Positions 18,196 through 25,442 of a stretch of 64,000 nucleotides of DNA are shown piece by piece (positions within the stretch are counted from its first letter, which is position 1; each line of letters begins with the position of its first letter). Source of the DNA: Chloroflexota bacterium (GTDB taxonomy: Bacteria > Chloroflexota > Dormibacteria > Dormibacterales > Dormibacteraceae); NCBI GenBank assembly GCA_005883575.1, contig VBFH01000023.1:1-64000 (forward strand). Reading direction: 5' to 3'. Below the pieces are notes generated by a model. The model saw nothing but the letters and a program-made list of their open reading frames with translations. It made no database searches and was not told the origin of the DNA. The translations under genes and the position numbers were made by a program.

Positions 18196-19603
18196 CCCGG
18201 CCGCCCACGACCGTAGCCACCACCCGGCCATCGTCGACGACCGTTATGTCGCACAGCTTGCCCGGGCGAAGCGACCCGAGATCATCCTCCAGGCCAGCCG
18301 CATACGCCGCGCCCGAGGTGTAGGCGCGCAGCGCCGAAGCCCGTGTCAGCGCAAGCTCGGGATGCCACTTCGCCCGCCGCCTCCAGGTCGTCGCCGCCGC
18401 GAGACCGGCGATAGGATCGGCGGTCTCCACCGGAGCGTCGGAGCCGAACGCAAGCCGGACGCCGGCGCGCTCGAGCGCCCGCCAGGCGTACGCATGCTGC
18501 GTCACAGACGGCCACATCGCATCCGCGAGCTCGCGATCGGCAACCGCGTGGACCGGCTGCATCGACGCGATTACCCCGGCGCGCGCCATCCGGGTCATGT
18601 CTTTTGGATTGACGCACTGCGCGTGCTCGATCCGCGGCCGCCAGCTCCGCGCGTGGCGGCGCGGTGCCAGCGCGTCCAGGGCGCGACGGACCGCGCCGTC
18701 GCCGATCGCGTGCAGGCATACGTTGAGCTCGGCGCGAGCGCAGCGATCGATCATCTCCAGCAGGTCGGGCTGCGCCAGCCGGGTCGTGCCGGAGCCGTCG
18801 AGCATCTCCGCCGTCCGGCTGCCGAGTGAGCCGTCCAGGAAAGCCTTCACGCCCCAGATCCGCAGCCACGGATCGCCCCAACCCGAACGCACCCCCATGC
18901 GCTCCGCGTAAGGCAGGTCGGCGAACGGCAGGTTGAACGTCACCCGTACCGGCAGGCGACCCCGCGCACGGAGCCGCTGCAGAGACCCGAGTCCGCGCGC
19001 GCCGTCCATCGAATGCACGCCGGTGACCCCGAGCTGCGCGAGCTCGGTGAGCGCCTGGCCCATGGCCGCGTCCATCTCGGCGTCGTTGGGGGCCGGCAGC
19101 ACGCTGGCGACCAGCTGCATCGCGGTTTCGCGGAGGATCCCCGTCGGTTCGCCCCGGCTATCGCGATCGATCCTACCCCCAGGCGGGTCCTGGGATGCGC
19201 GGTCGACGCCCGCGACCCTGAGCGCCTCAGTCGATACCCAGGCCGAGTGGCCGTCTTTGCGCTGGAGGTAGGCCGGCCGGCCGCTGACGGCGGGGTCGAG
19301 CTGCTGCCGGGACGGAAACGACGGATCGGGCCACTCGTCGTTGTACCAACCCGCGCCGATCACCCAGGCGTTTTTCGGAAGCGGCTTCGCCCACTCCTTG
19401 ATGCGCCCGACCACGCCGCCAAGGTCGACGGCGCTCCCCAGCTCGAGGGACAGGTGGCGGTACGCGAGGCCCTCGAGGTGGATGTGTGAATCGATCAGCC
19501 CCGGCCACGCACGTCCGCTCAGCCGCACGACCTCGGCCCGCCTTCCCGCGGCGGCCCCCGCGCGTGGGCCCACGGCCAGTATGCGCTCGTCGAAAGCGGC
19601 CAC
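18170..19603 (-). CDS. YtcJ-like amidohydrolase family protein
   Basis: Metal-dependent hydrolase of the amidohydrolase_3/YtcJ group. Motifs are LIDSHIHLEGL (HxH metal pair), GVTGVHSMDG, WGVKAFLDGSLGSRTAEM, CLHAIGDGAVRRALDAL, RIEHAQ, AFGSDAPVE (metal Asp) and TSGAAYAAGLEDDLGSLRPG. Substrates in this group are mostly unknown amides or imides. The GTG at 19603 gives 477 residues, but homology appears to extend upstream to about 19638 (SSAVLFTGCEPEV), where no ATG, GTG, TTG or CTG exists in frame. The true start is therefore unresolved. It is directly downstream of the acyl-CoA dehydrogenase gene. Confidence 0.85.
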   Translation of the reverse strand: MAAFDERILAVGPRAGAAAGRRAEVVRLSGRAWPGLIDSHIHLEGLAYRHLSLELGSAVDLGGVVGRIKEWAKPLPKNAWVIGAGWYNDEWPDPSFPSRQQLDPAVSGRPAYLQRKDGHSAWVSTEALRVAGVDRASQDPPGGRIDRDSRGEPTGILRETAMQLVASVLPAPNDAEMDAAMGQALTELAQLGVTGVHSMDGARGLGSLQRLRARGRLPVRVTFNLPFADLPYAERMGVRSGWGDPWLRIWGVKAFLDGSLGSRTAEMLDGSGTTRLAQPDLLEMIDRCARAELNVCLHAIGDGAVRRALDALAPRRHARSWRPRIEHAQCVNPKDMTRMARAGVIASMQPVHAVADRELADAMWPSVTQHAYAWRALERAGVRLAFGSDAPVETADPIAGLAAATTWRRRAKWHPELALTRASALRAYTSGAAYAAGLEDDLGSLRPGKLCDITVVDDGRVVATVVGGRVTWRRKRA

Positions 19604-19638
19604 CTCCGGCTCGCATCCGGTGAAGAGGACCGCGGAAC

Positions 19639-20772
19639 TTACAGTCCGTACGACTTGGCGATGATCTCCTTCATGATCTCGTCGGTCCCGGCGCCGATCC
19701 GCGCCAGCCGGGCGTCGCGCCACGCCCTCTCGACCGGAAACTCGCGCATGTAACCGTGGCCGCCCAGGATCTGGATCGCGTCGTCCGCGACCTCGCAGGC
19801 GACCTGCGTCGCCAGCAGCTTCGCCTGGGAGATCTCCCGCACCGGGTACTCGCCCTCGTCCCAGCGCTTCGCCGTCTCGTAGACGAAGGCCCGCGTGGCT
19901 GCGATCTTGGTGCCCATGTCGACGAGCTTGTGCTTGATGACCTGGAAATTCGAGATCGGCTGGCCGAAGGCCATCCGGTTTCGCGCGTACTCCATGGTGT
20001 ACTCGAAGACGTGGTTCGCCCCGGCGATGGCGCCGGCGGCCGTGATCATCCGCTCGCCCTGAAGCTCCCACATCAGCTGCTTGAAGCCCTCGCCCTCTTC
20101 GCCGATCAGGTTCGAGGCGGGAATGTGGCAGTCGTCAAAGACCAGCTCGGCGGTGTCCGATGAATGCATGCCCAGCTTCTCCAGCGTCCGCGAGACCTCG
20201 AATCCAGGCGTCCCCTTCTCGATCACCAGGAGGTTGTATCCGGCGTGGCCTCGCTCGCGCTCGCCCTTGGTGACGACCAGCGCCCAGTGACATCGCGCGC
20301 CGTTCGTGATGAAGGTCTTGCGCCCGTTGACGATGAACTCGTCGCCGAACCGCCGGGCGACCGTCGTGATGCCCGCCACGTCCGAGCCCGCATCCGGCTC
20401 GGTGATGGCGATTGAAGCGATCTGCTCGCCCCGAATCGCAGGCGCCAGCCAACGCCGCTTCTGGCCCTCCGTCCCGAACTTGAGAAGGGGAGGCGTGGCC
20501 ATCTCGGTCTGGACGGCGACGGCCATACCTAGGCCTCCGCTGCCGACCCGCGCCAGCTCCTCGGACAGCACGACGGCCGAGAAGTAATCGCCGCCCTGAC
20601 CGCCATATTCGGGCGGGTAGCGGAGACCCAGGAACCCAAGCTCGCCAAACCGCTCGAAGATGGAGTCGGGGAAGGTCTCCTCTTCCCACTCTTCGAGGTG
20701 GGGTCGGACCTCCTTCTCGAGGAACTTGCGGATGTGCAGCCGGAGCTCCTCGTGGGCGTCCGTGAAGTACAT
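19639..20772 (-). CDS. Acyl-CoA dehydrogenase
   Basis: FAD enzyme for alpha,beta-dehydrogenation of acyl-CoA, 377 residues from ATG at 20772. Conserved blocks: GFLGLRYPPEYGGQGGDYFS, AITEPDAGSDVAGI, NGRKTFITNGA, EKLGMHSSDTAELVFDD, RNRMAFGQPISNFQ, QILGGHGYMREFPVERAWRD and GAGTDEIMKEI. The spot that holds the catalytic Glu in medium-chain enzymes (YEGT) is GAGT. The Glu in LQGERMITAAG matches the alternative position used by isovaleryl- and long-chain enzymes. So the closest type is IVD/LCAD-like; the chain length is not certain. No electron-transfer flavoprotein genes are nearby. Confidence 0.92.
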   Translation of the reverse strand: MYFTDAHEELRLHIRKFLEKEVRPHLEEWEEETFPDSIFERFGELGFLGLRYPPEYGGQGGDYFSAVVLSEELARVGSGGLGMAVAVQTEMATPPLLKFGTEGQKRRWLAPAIRGEQIASIAITEPDAGSDVAGITTVARRFGDEFIVNGRKTFITNGARCHWALVVTKGERERGHAGYNLLVIEKGTPGFEVSRTLEKLGMHSSDTAELVFDDCHIPASNLIGEEGEGFKQLMWELQGERMITAAGAIAGANHVFEYTMEYARNRMAFGQPISNFQVIKHKLVDMGTKIAATRAFVYETAKRWDEGEYPVREISQAKLLATQVACEVADDAIQILGGHGYMREFPVERAWRDARLARIGAGTDEIMKEIIAKSYGL

Positions 20773-20872
20773 CGCGGCCTGAGTGTAGGGCCGCCCACGG
20801 AGCCGAGTCGGCTTACGGTATGATTCGCGGCCGAACCGCAAGCGTTCGATCAAACACGCGCTGGGAGTTGGA

Positions 20873-20971
20873 TTGGGCTCTGTAATCAAAAAGCGGCGCA
20901 AGAAGATGCGCAAGCACAAGCACAAGAAGATGCTTAAGAAGACGCGATGGCAGCGTCGCGCGCACGCCTAG
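20873..20971 (+). CDS. bS22-like small ribosomal protein (AURKAIP1/COX24 domain)
   Basis: A 32-residue, extremely basic protein: MGSVIKKRRKKMRKHKHKKM followed by LKKTRWQRRAHA. GSVIKKRRKxMxKxKHxKxLxKTRxQRR is the signature of the AURKAIP1/COX24 family, known in mycobacteria as ribosomal protein bS22. The start is TTG at 20873 with GGAG about 8 bases upstream; no ATG fits. It ends 11 bp before lemA, whose ribosome-binding site AGGAGG overlaps the bS22 stop. It is otherwise best known from Actinobacteria. Confidence 0.85.
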   Translation: MGSVIKKRRKKMRKHKHKKMLKKTRWQRRAHA

Positions 20972-20982
20972 GAGGTCTATAG

Positions 20983-21639
20983 ATGGGCTGGATCATCCTG
21001 CTGGTCGTCGTCCTCCTGATCGTCGGCTGGCTCGTGCTCACGTACAACGGCCTGATCGCGGCCAGAAACCGGACCCAGGAAGCCTGGTCCGAGATCGACG
21101 TCGAGCTGAAGCGACGCCACGACCTGATCCCGAATCTGGTCAACACCGTCCAGGGTTACATGGGCCACGAGCGGGGCACCCTGGAGGCGGTCACCAACGC
21201 CCGCGCCAACGCGGTCGCGGCCGGGGCGACGGGCGACCCGTCGAAGATCGGCCAGGCCGAGAACATGCTGTCCCAGAGCCTGCGCAGCCTGTTCGCGGTC
21301 TCGGAGAACTACCCGGACCTCAAGGCGATCTCCGCCTTCACCAACCTGCAGGAGACGTTGACCGCCACCGAAGACAAGCTCGAGTTCTCGCGCCGGTTCT
21401 ACAACGGCAACGTCCGCGACTACAACATCAAGCTCCAAACCCTGCCTACGTCGCTGATCGCCGGGGCGCTCGGATTCAAGCCGTTCGGCTTCTTCCAGGC
21501 CGACGAGGGCGACAGGGCCGTACCGCAGGTCAGCTTCGGCAACATGCCTGCACCCGGATCACCGAGTTCCCTGCCACCGCCTGCTGGACCTGGTGGACCT
21601 CCCGCCCCGGGCTCGGCCGGGCCGCCGCCGCAGAGCTAG
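20983..21639 (+). CDS. LemA family protein
   Basis: Membrane-anchored LemA protein of 218 residues. A single N-terminal helix (about 2-22) is followed by NGLIAARNRTQEAWSEIDVE, LKRRHDLIPNLVNTVQGYM, and the helical bundle through SAFTNLQETLTATEDKLEFSR and RFYNGNVRDYNIKLQTLPTS. The last ~45 residues are a Pro/Gly-rich tail, probably disordered. A strong AGGAGG sits 7 bases before the ATG. The function of LemA is not settled. It converges with the phospholipase-like gene, with a 4-bp overlap at the stops. Confidence 0.93.
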   Translation: MGWIILLVVVLLIVGWLVLTYNGLIAARNRTQEAWSEIDVELKRRHDLIPNLVNTVQGYMGHERGTLEAVTNARANAVAAGATGDPSKIGQAENMLSQSLRSLFAVSENYPDLKAISAFTNLQETLTATEDKLEFSRRFYNGNVRDYNIKLQTLPTSLIAGALGFKPFGFFQADEGDRAVPQVSFGNMPAPGSPSSLPPPAGPGGPPAPGSAGPPPQS

Positions 21640-22637
21640 CCACCCGACTTCGACCAGTCCGTGTCAAAGCGGGCGCGGTAGGCCGCGACCGCGGCCGGGT
21701 CGCCGGTCTCGATGTCCAGCTCATGGTTGACGCCAAGCCCGCTCACCGTCCAGTTGGCCGAGCCCAGCACTAGCTCGCCGTCGAAGAGGCCGATCTTTGC
21801 GTGCAGCAGCACACCTCTCGGCACCGGATACCAGCGCACGGCAACGCCTCCGGCCCGCAGCATCGTGGCGGCGTGGAGGTTGTAGGCCTGATTCGGGTCC
21901 AGCACCACGCGCACGTCGGCGCCCCGGCGATGGGCAACCACTAGCTCCGCGATGAGCTCCGGGTCGGTGAGCGTGTAAACCTCGGCGAGCACTCGGCGCG
22001 ACGCGCGGTTCAGCGCTCCCGCGAGCATGGCCCGGATCTCTTGGCCAGGCGCCGTCTGGGCCACCCCCGCAACCTCGAACGGGATTGGCGCCGGATGGCC
22101 CGCGGCGAGTGTCCAGTCCTGGTCGAAGATTCGTGTCAGGCGAGCGACCTCGGCCTCGCTCCGGGTCTGCAGGACGTAGTCGTGGTTGCGGTCGCTGTGC
22201 CGGCCCCAGTTCATGCCCCCGACGGCCGCCTCGCCGTCGGCGATGAGCAGCTTGACGTGGTCGATCTGGTGGCGCGAATCGTCGACGGGGTAGGCCCGCT
22301 CCGGCACGCCAAGGGAGTCCAGCCTCGCTGCAGATTGCCGGTTTGCCGCGACGGTCGGATCGGTGATGACGCGAACGTCAACATTGCGATCCCGAGCCGC
22401 ACCCAGGGCCTGGACGAGCTCCAGACGCCCAAGCTCGTACATCTCGACCATCACACGGTCGCGCGCCGCGGCGATCAGCCCATCCGCGAGGGTGAAGATC
22501 GCGGCGTCCTGCCACAGAAGCACCTGACCTTTCGGAGGCGGCGACGCGTGACGTACCACCGTCGGGCCGGCTGATACCGGGCTCGAGCAGCCCACCGGGG
22601 AGAGGAGGAAGCAGAGCAAGCAGGCCACTCGAACCAC
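21636..22637 (-). CDS. Phospholipase D-like lipoprotein (two HKD motifs)
   Basis: From the GTG at 22637 the protein has 333 residues and starts with a lipoprotein signal, MVRVACLLCFLLSPVGC. It contains two PLD/nuclease-type HKD motifs: DHVKLLIADGEAAVGGMNW and HAKIGLFDGELVLGSANW. This is the Nuc/cardiolipin-synthase-like arrangement. Hydrolysis of phospholipid or nucleic acid phosphodiesters outside the membrane is likely, but the substrate is unknown. A longer open frame reaches 22772 but would place residues before the signal and overlap the SAM-hydrolase gene. A copy of the 16-bp repeated motif lies 37 to 52 bp upstream of the GTG. Confidence 0.85.
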   Translation of the reverse strand: MVRVACLLCFLLSPVGCSSPVSAGPTVVRHASPPPKGQVLLWQDAAIFTLADGLIAAARDRVMVEMYELGRLELVQALGAARDRNVDVRVITDPTVAANRQSAARLDSLGVPERAYPVDDSRHQIDHVKLLIADGEAAVGGMNWGRHSDRNHDYVLQTRSEAEVARLTRIFDQDWTLAAGHPAPIPFEVAGVAQTAPGQEIRAMLAGALNRASRRVLAEVYTLTDPELIAELVVAHRRGADVRVVLDPNQAYNLHAATMLRAGGVAVRWYPVPRGVLLHAKIGLFDGELVLGSANWTVSGLGVNHELDIETGDPAAVAAYRARFDTDWSKSGG

Positions 22638-22673
22638 AGCCCGCCCAAGGTACCGAGCTAGGCAGCCCGCGCC

Positions 22674-22689
22674 AACGCAGCCTGTTAAG
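22674..22689 (-). repeat. Copy 3 of 16-bp motif CTTAACAGGCWGSGTT
   Basis: Reads CTTAACAGGCTGCGTT on the minus strand, 37 bp upstream of the phospholipase-like start. Same orientation and similar distance to the start as copy 1 upstream of comEA. Confidence 0.45.
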
Positions 22690-22701
22690 GCGAAATAACC
22701 G

Positions 22702-23406
22702 CTAGAGCGTCTCCACGCGCATCCCTGCACGCGCCCCCAGCAAGCGGTCGGCCCGCGCCTCGCGCACGCCAACCTCGAGATAACCCATGCTGCCTACGTA
22801 AACGAACGGTTCGCCCGGCCGCGCCTCAGAGTAGGTCTTGGCCGTGGCGGTGATGTCGTGGTTGTGGATTCGCAGGCGACGCACCGGCGGCTTGAGGTTG
22901 GTCACAAGGTTGCCGAACCCATCCGTCCACAGCACGCGCGGGCCGCTGTCGGGCAGGCCGACGGGCGGGTCGGTCGCGGGCCCGAGCGACTCGAGCGGCA
23001 CGCCCGAGGCCAGCGCCGCCGCGGCCGGCGCGAACACATCGCGCCCTTCGAAGGTCGGCGCGGCATGTGGACGGGGTGCCAGCTCGTGCACGGACTGCAC
23101 TCCGACCTCGTCGATCACGATCGCGAACAGTCCGTTGTCGGGCCCGATGTAAAACCTGCCGCCGGCCTGGACGATGAGCCGCCGGCGCGTCCCTCCCACA
23201 CCGGGGTCGACCACCGCGAGATGCACCGACCCGCCGCCGAAGTGACGCGTACCGGCAAACAACATGAAGGCGCCGGCGGAAACGTCGAAGCGGGGCACCT
23301 CGTGCGAAACATCCACCAGCACGGCGCTTGGGCAGCCGGCAAGCACGACACCTTTCATGGCGGCGACAAGTGGCGAGCCAGAGCCGAAGTCGGAGGTGAA
23401 GGTCAC
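22702..23406 (-). CDS. SAM hydroxide adenosyltransferase (DUF62 family SAM hydrolase)
   Basis: Family that splits S-adenosylmethionine into adenosine and methionine; halogenase relatives exist. Motifs: TFTSDFGSGSPLVAAMKGV, DVSHEVPRFDV, AVVDPGVGGTRRRLIV, YIGPDNGLF and LWTDGFGNLVTN, then the C-terminal barrel. The GTG at 23406 begins exactly at the conserved first strand and gives 234 residues. CTG at 23424 (Met-Ser-Gly) is an alternative. A TTG at 23496 would overlap the preceding oxidoreductase by 68 bp. Genomic context gives no hint of a halide-using pathway, so plain SAM hydrolase is favoured. Confidence 0.88.
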   Translation of the reverse strand: MTFTSDFGSGSPLVAAMKGVVLAGCPSAVLVDVSHEVPRFDVSAGAFMLFAGTRHFGGGSVHLAVVDPGVGGTRRRLIVQAGGRFYIGPDNGLFAIVIDEVGVQSVHELAPRPHAAPTFEGRDVFAPAAAALASGVPLESLGPATDPPVGLPDSGPRVLWTDGFGNLVTNLKPPVRRLRIHNHDITATAKTYSEARPGEPFVYVGSMGYLEVGVREARADRLLGARAGMRVETL

Positions 23407-23428
23407 AATCGGCGGCCCGCTCAGGCCG

Positions 23429-24034
23429 CTACCAGTACCTTGTCTCTTTCCAGGGGTCTGCTTCGTCGTGATATCCGCGCTGCTCCCAGAAACCAAGCCG
23501 GTTGCGTTCCATGAACTCTAGCCCGCGCAACCACTTGGCAGATTTCCAGAAGTATTTCGAAGGCACGAAGAGACGTAGCGGCCAGCCGTGGTCAGGGGTG
23601 AGGTCCTGGCCGTTCCACGCGTACGACAGGAGGTTGTCTTCGCCGTCCAGGACGCTCAGGGGCACAGAGGTCGTGTAGCCATACTCGCAGTGCGCCATCA
23701 CGTACTTCGCTTCGGGCTTGGGCTTGACGCGGTCGAGGATCGCGCGGATCGGCACTCCCGTCCACCGATCGCCAAGGCGGCTCCAGCCGGTGACGCAATG
23801 AATGTCGGCGACGACTTCCTTTAATGGCAGCGCCCGCAGCTCGCCGTAGTCGAGCCTAAGCGAGTTTTCGACCGCGCCGAAGACGTTGAAATCCCACTTT
23901 GCGATGTCGATCTTGGGCACGGGCCCGAAGTGAAGGAGCGGCCACCGGTCTGGCGCCGTCAGGGTCTGGCCGGGCGGAATCCGGGCAGGGTCGACGCCTG
24001 CGGGGACGCGGTTGCTTTTGAAGAACGACGCCAT
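23429..24034 (-). CDS. Sulfite oxidase-like molybdopterin oxidoreductase
   Basis: A 201-residue protein of the oxidoreductase molybdopterin-binding family, related to YedY/MsrP. It shows GPVPKIDIAKWDFNVFGAVE, ADIHCVTGWSRLGDRWTGVP with the Cys that ligates molybdenum, and YGYTTSVPLSVLDGEDNLL, HGWPLRLFVPSKYFWKSAKW. There is no twin-arginine or other signal peptide and no heme domain, so it is probably cytosolic and needs an unknown redox partner. Its substrate is unknown. It is transcribed away from tRNA-Ala and is directly followed by the SAM-hydrolase gene. Confidence 0.9.
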   Translation of the reverse strand: MASFFKSNRVPAGVDPARIPPGQTLTAPDRWPLLHFGPVPKIDIAKWDFNVFGAVENSLRLDYGELRALPLKEVVADIHCVTGWSRLGDRWTGVPIRAILDRVKPKPEAKYVMAHCEYGYTTSVPLSVLDGEDNLLSYAWNGQDLTPDHGWPLRLFVPSKYFWKSAKWLRGLEFMERNRLGFWEQRGYHDEADPWKETRYW

Positions 24035-24057
24035 TCGGGCGAGTATAGGAGCGCGGG

Positions 24058-24063
24058 TATACT
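24058..24063 (+). promoter_or_regulatory. Candidate -10 box for tRNA-Ala
   Basis: TATACT lies 30 bp before the tRNA, a normal distance for a tRNA leader. No clear -35 was found. Pattern-based only. Confidence 0.35.
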
Positions 24064-24093
24064 CGACCTCCGCCCCGCTTCACGTCTGGTCGT

Positions 24094-24166
24094 GGGCCCG
24101 TAGCTCAGCTGGGAGAGCGCGTGAATCGCACTCACGAGGCCAGGGGTTCGAATCCCCTCGGGTCCA
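24094..24166 (+). tRNA. tRNA-Ala (anticodon CGC)
   Basis: Complete 73-nt cloverleaf: acceptor GGGCCCG pairs with CGGGTCC and includes the G3:U70 wobble pair that identifies tRNA-Ala. D-arm GCTC/GAGC; anticodon arm CGTGA-ATCGCAC-TCACG with anticodon CGC reading GCG; T-arm AGGGG-TTCGAAT-CCCCT. The discriminator is A. CCA is not encoded, and a CTTTTT run follows at once and may end transcription. Confidence 0.97.
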
Positions 24167-24172
24167 CTTTTT

Positions 24173-24646
24173 GTGGGAGATCTGGGCAGCCGCCTCAGAT
24201 TGCAACCTGTGACGCCCAACGCTTCGGCCAGACGATCCGCCATGCGCCGGCTGTACCGCGAATGCGTGGCCATCTGCCGTGCACAGGGAATCGGCGCCCT
24301 GCTGGTGCCAGTTCCGGCCCTCGCGTCAGGTCCCACCGCCGGGCCCAACCACCTCGTCGACCTCGACCACGGGCTGCTGTTCCCGCAAAACACGCAAAAC
24401 GAGCCCGCCACCACTCGCGATCCGATCAGTGTGTGCTCGTGGCAGGTGCAAACGAGGAAGGCGCTGTTTCGCGGACATATGACGACGGACAGACCTGGTC
24501 GTACCCCGTCGTTGCCCCCCGGTATGAGCGCGCGAGTCGACTGCTACCCACGGCGGACCTCGCACGGTGGTCGCGCCCAACCCAACACGAGCTGCCCCGG
24601 CAACTTCGGCGACACCGACACGTACGTCGCCTCGATCGGGCTCTAA
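24173..24646 (+). pseudogene. Decayed sialidase/BNR-repeat-like gene
   Basis: Protein-like text continues only by changing frames: FPQNTQNEPATTRDP in one frame, CVLVAGANEEGAVSRTYDDG and QTWSYPVVAPRYER in the next, and YPRRTSHGGRAQPNTSCPGN then FGDTDTYVAS back in the first. The NxQNEP...VLVAGAN and DDGQTW blocks resemble secreted exo-alpha-sialidase/BNR-repeat proteins of soil bacteria, where DGGxTW marks the Asp-box. No intact start or full domain remains. It follows tRNA-Ala, a common integration site, but no integrase is present. The remaining ~600 bp up to the next gene contain nothing else I recognise. Confidence 0.55.
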
Positions 24647-24768
24647 CCAGAGCATTCCACGAAAGGCGCCGGCTCCCACCGACGCCTTCGCGTTCGATTC
24701 GTTGCCAGACCGATTAGTCTCCTGAGGCTCCCTCGTCTAATCCGTAGTCACTGTGTAAGGAGATGGTC

Positions 24769-25316
24769 ATGGGCGAAATCCTCGTGCACGAATTCATCAC
24801 CCTCGATGGTGTGATCGAGGACCCTTCGTTTACGTTCGGTTTCTCGTTTGATCCCAAGATGGGAACCGCGATCGCTGGAATCATGGGTCGAGCAAGGCGA
24901 TCTTGTTGGGACGCCGTACGTACGAGCTGTTCGCACCGGCGTGGTCCAGGCGGACAGCGGAAGACGACCCCGGCGCTCCGTTCATGAACGAGTCGCCGAA
25001 GTACATCGTGTCCCCAACACTGACGGACGCCGACTGGAACAGCTCGACCGTCGTTGGCGCCTACAGTGCTGACGCGATTCGGGCTCTGAAAGAGCGAACC
25101 GACGGGAACGTCTACGTCAGCGGCAGCGGCACGCTCGTTCGCGCGATGCTCGCCGATGGTCTGGTCGACGAGCTCCACCTGTTCGTCTATCCGGTGACAC
25201 GGGGCTCGGGCAGCCGCCTGTTCGCCGACGGCAGCCCTGCGGCGAGATTCACTCTCAAGGGAGCGGAGACGTACGAAAACGGAGTGCTTCACCTGACCTA
25301 CAGACCTGCCGACTAG
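24769..25316 (+). pseudogene. Dihydrofolate reductase/RibD-C family gene with a frameshift
   Basis: From the ATG at 24769 (AAGGAG six bases upstream) the frame reads GEILVHEFITLDGVIEDPSF up to GIMG near 24888, then continues one base off as SSKAILLGRRTYELFAPAW, MNESPKYIVSPTL, NVYVSGSGTLVRAMLADGLV, DELHLFVYPVTRGSGSRLF. The joined product, about 182 residues, is a typical YyaP/RibD C-terminal reductase-like protein. One missing base around 24887-24889 breaks it. The downstream part is well preserved, so this is either a very recent mutation or a sequence error. Confidence 0.8.
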
Positions 25317-25442
25317 CGTCACACGAGTGCCGCCTGCCTCCCAGCCGGCCCCCGGCAATTCGACGCCCAAGCATTCACAGCTCTCCGCCGTAAGCGTTCC
25401 GATCAGCTCGAGAAGGACAGTTGCGGGAGTGATAATCCGGCG

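Noticed and set aside
22702-23406. Fluorinase or chlorinase function for the SAM hydrolase
   Set aside because: Nothing in the neighbourhood supports halometabolite synthesis, and the plain hydrolase is far more common.
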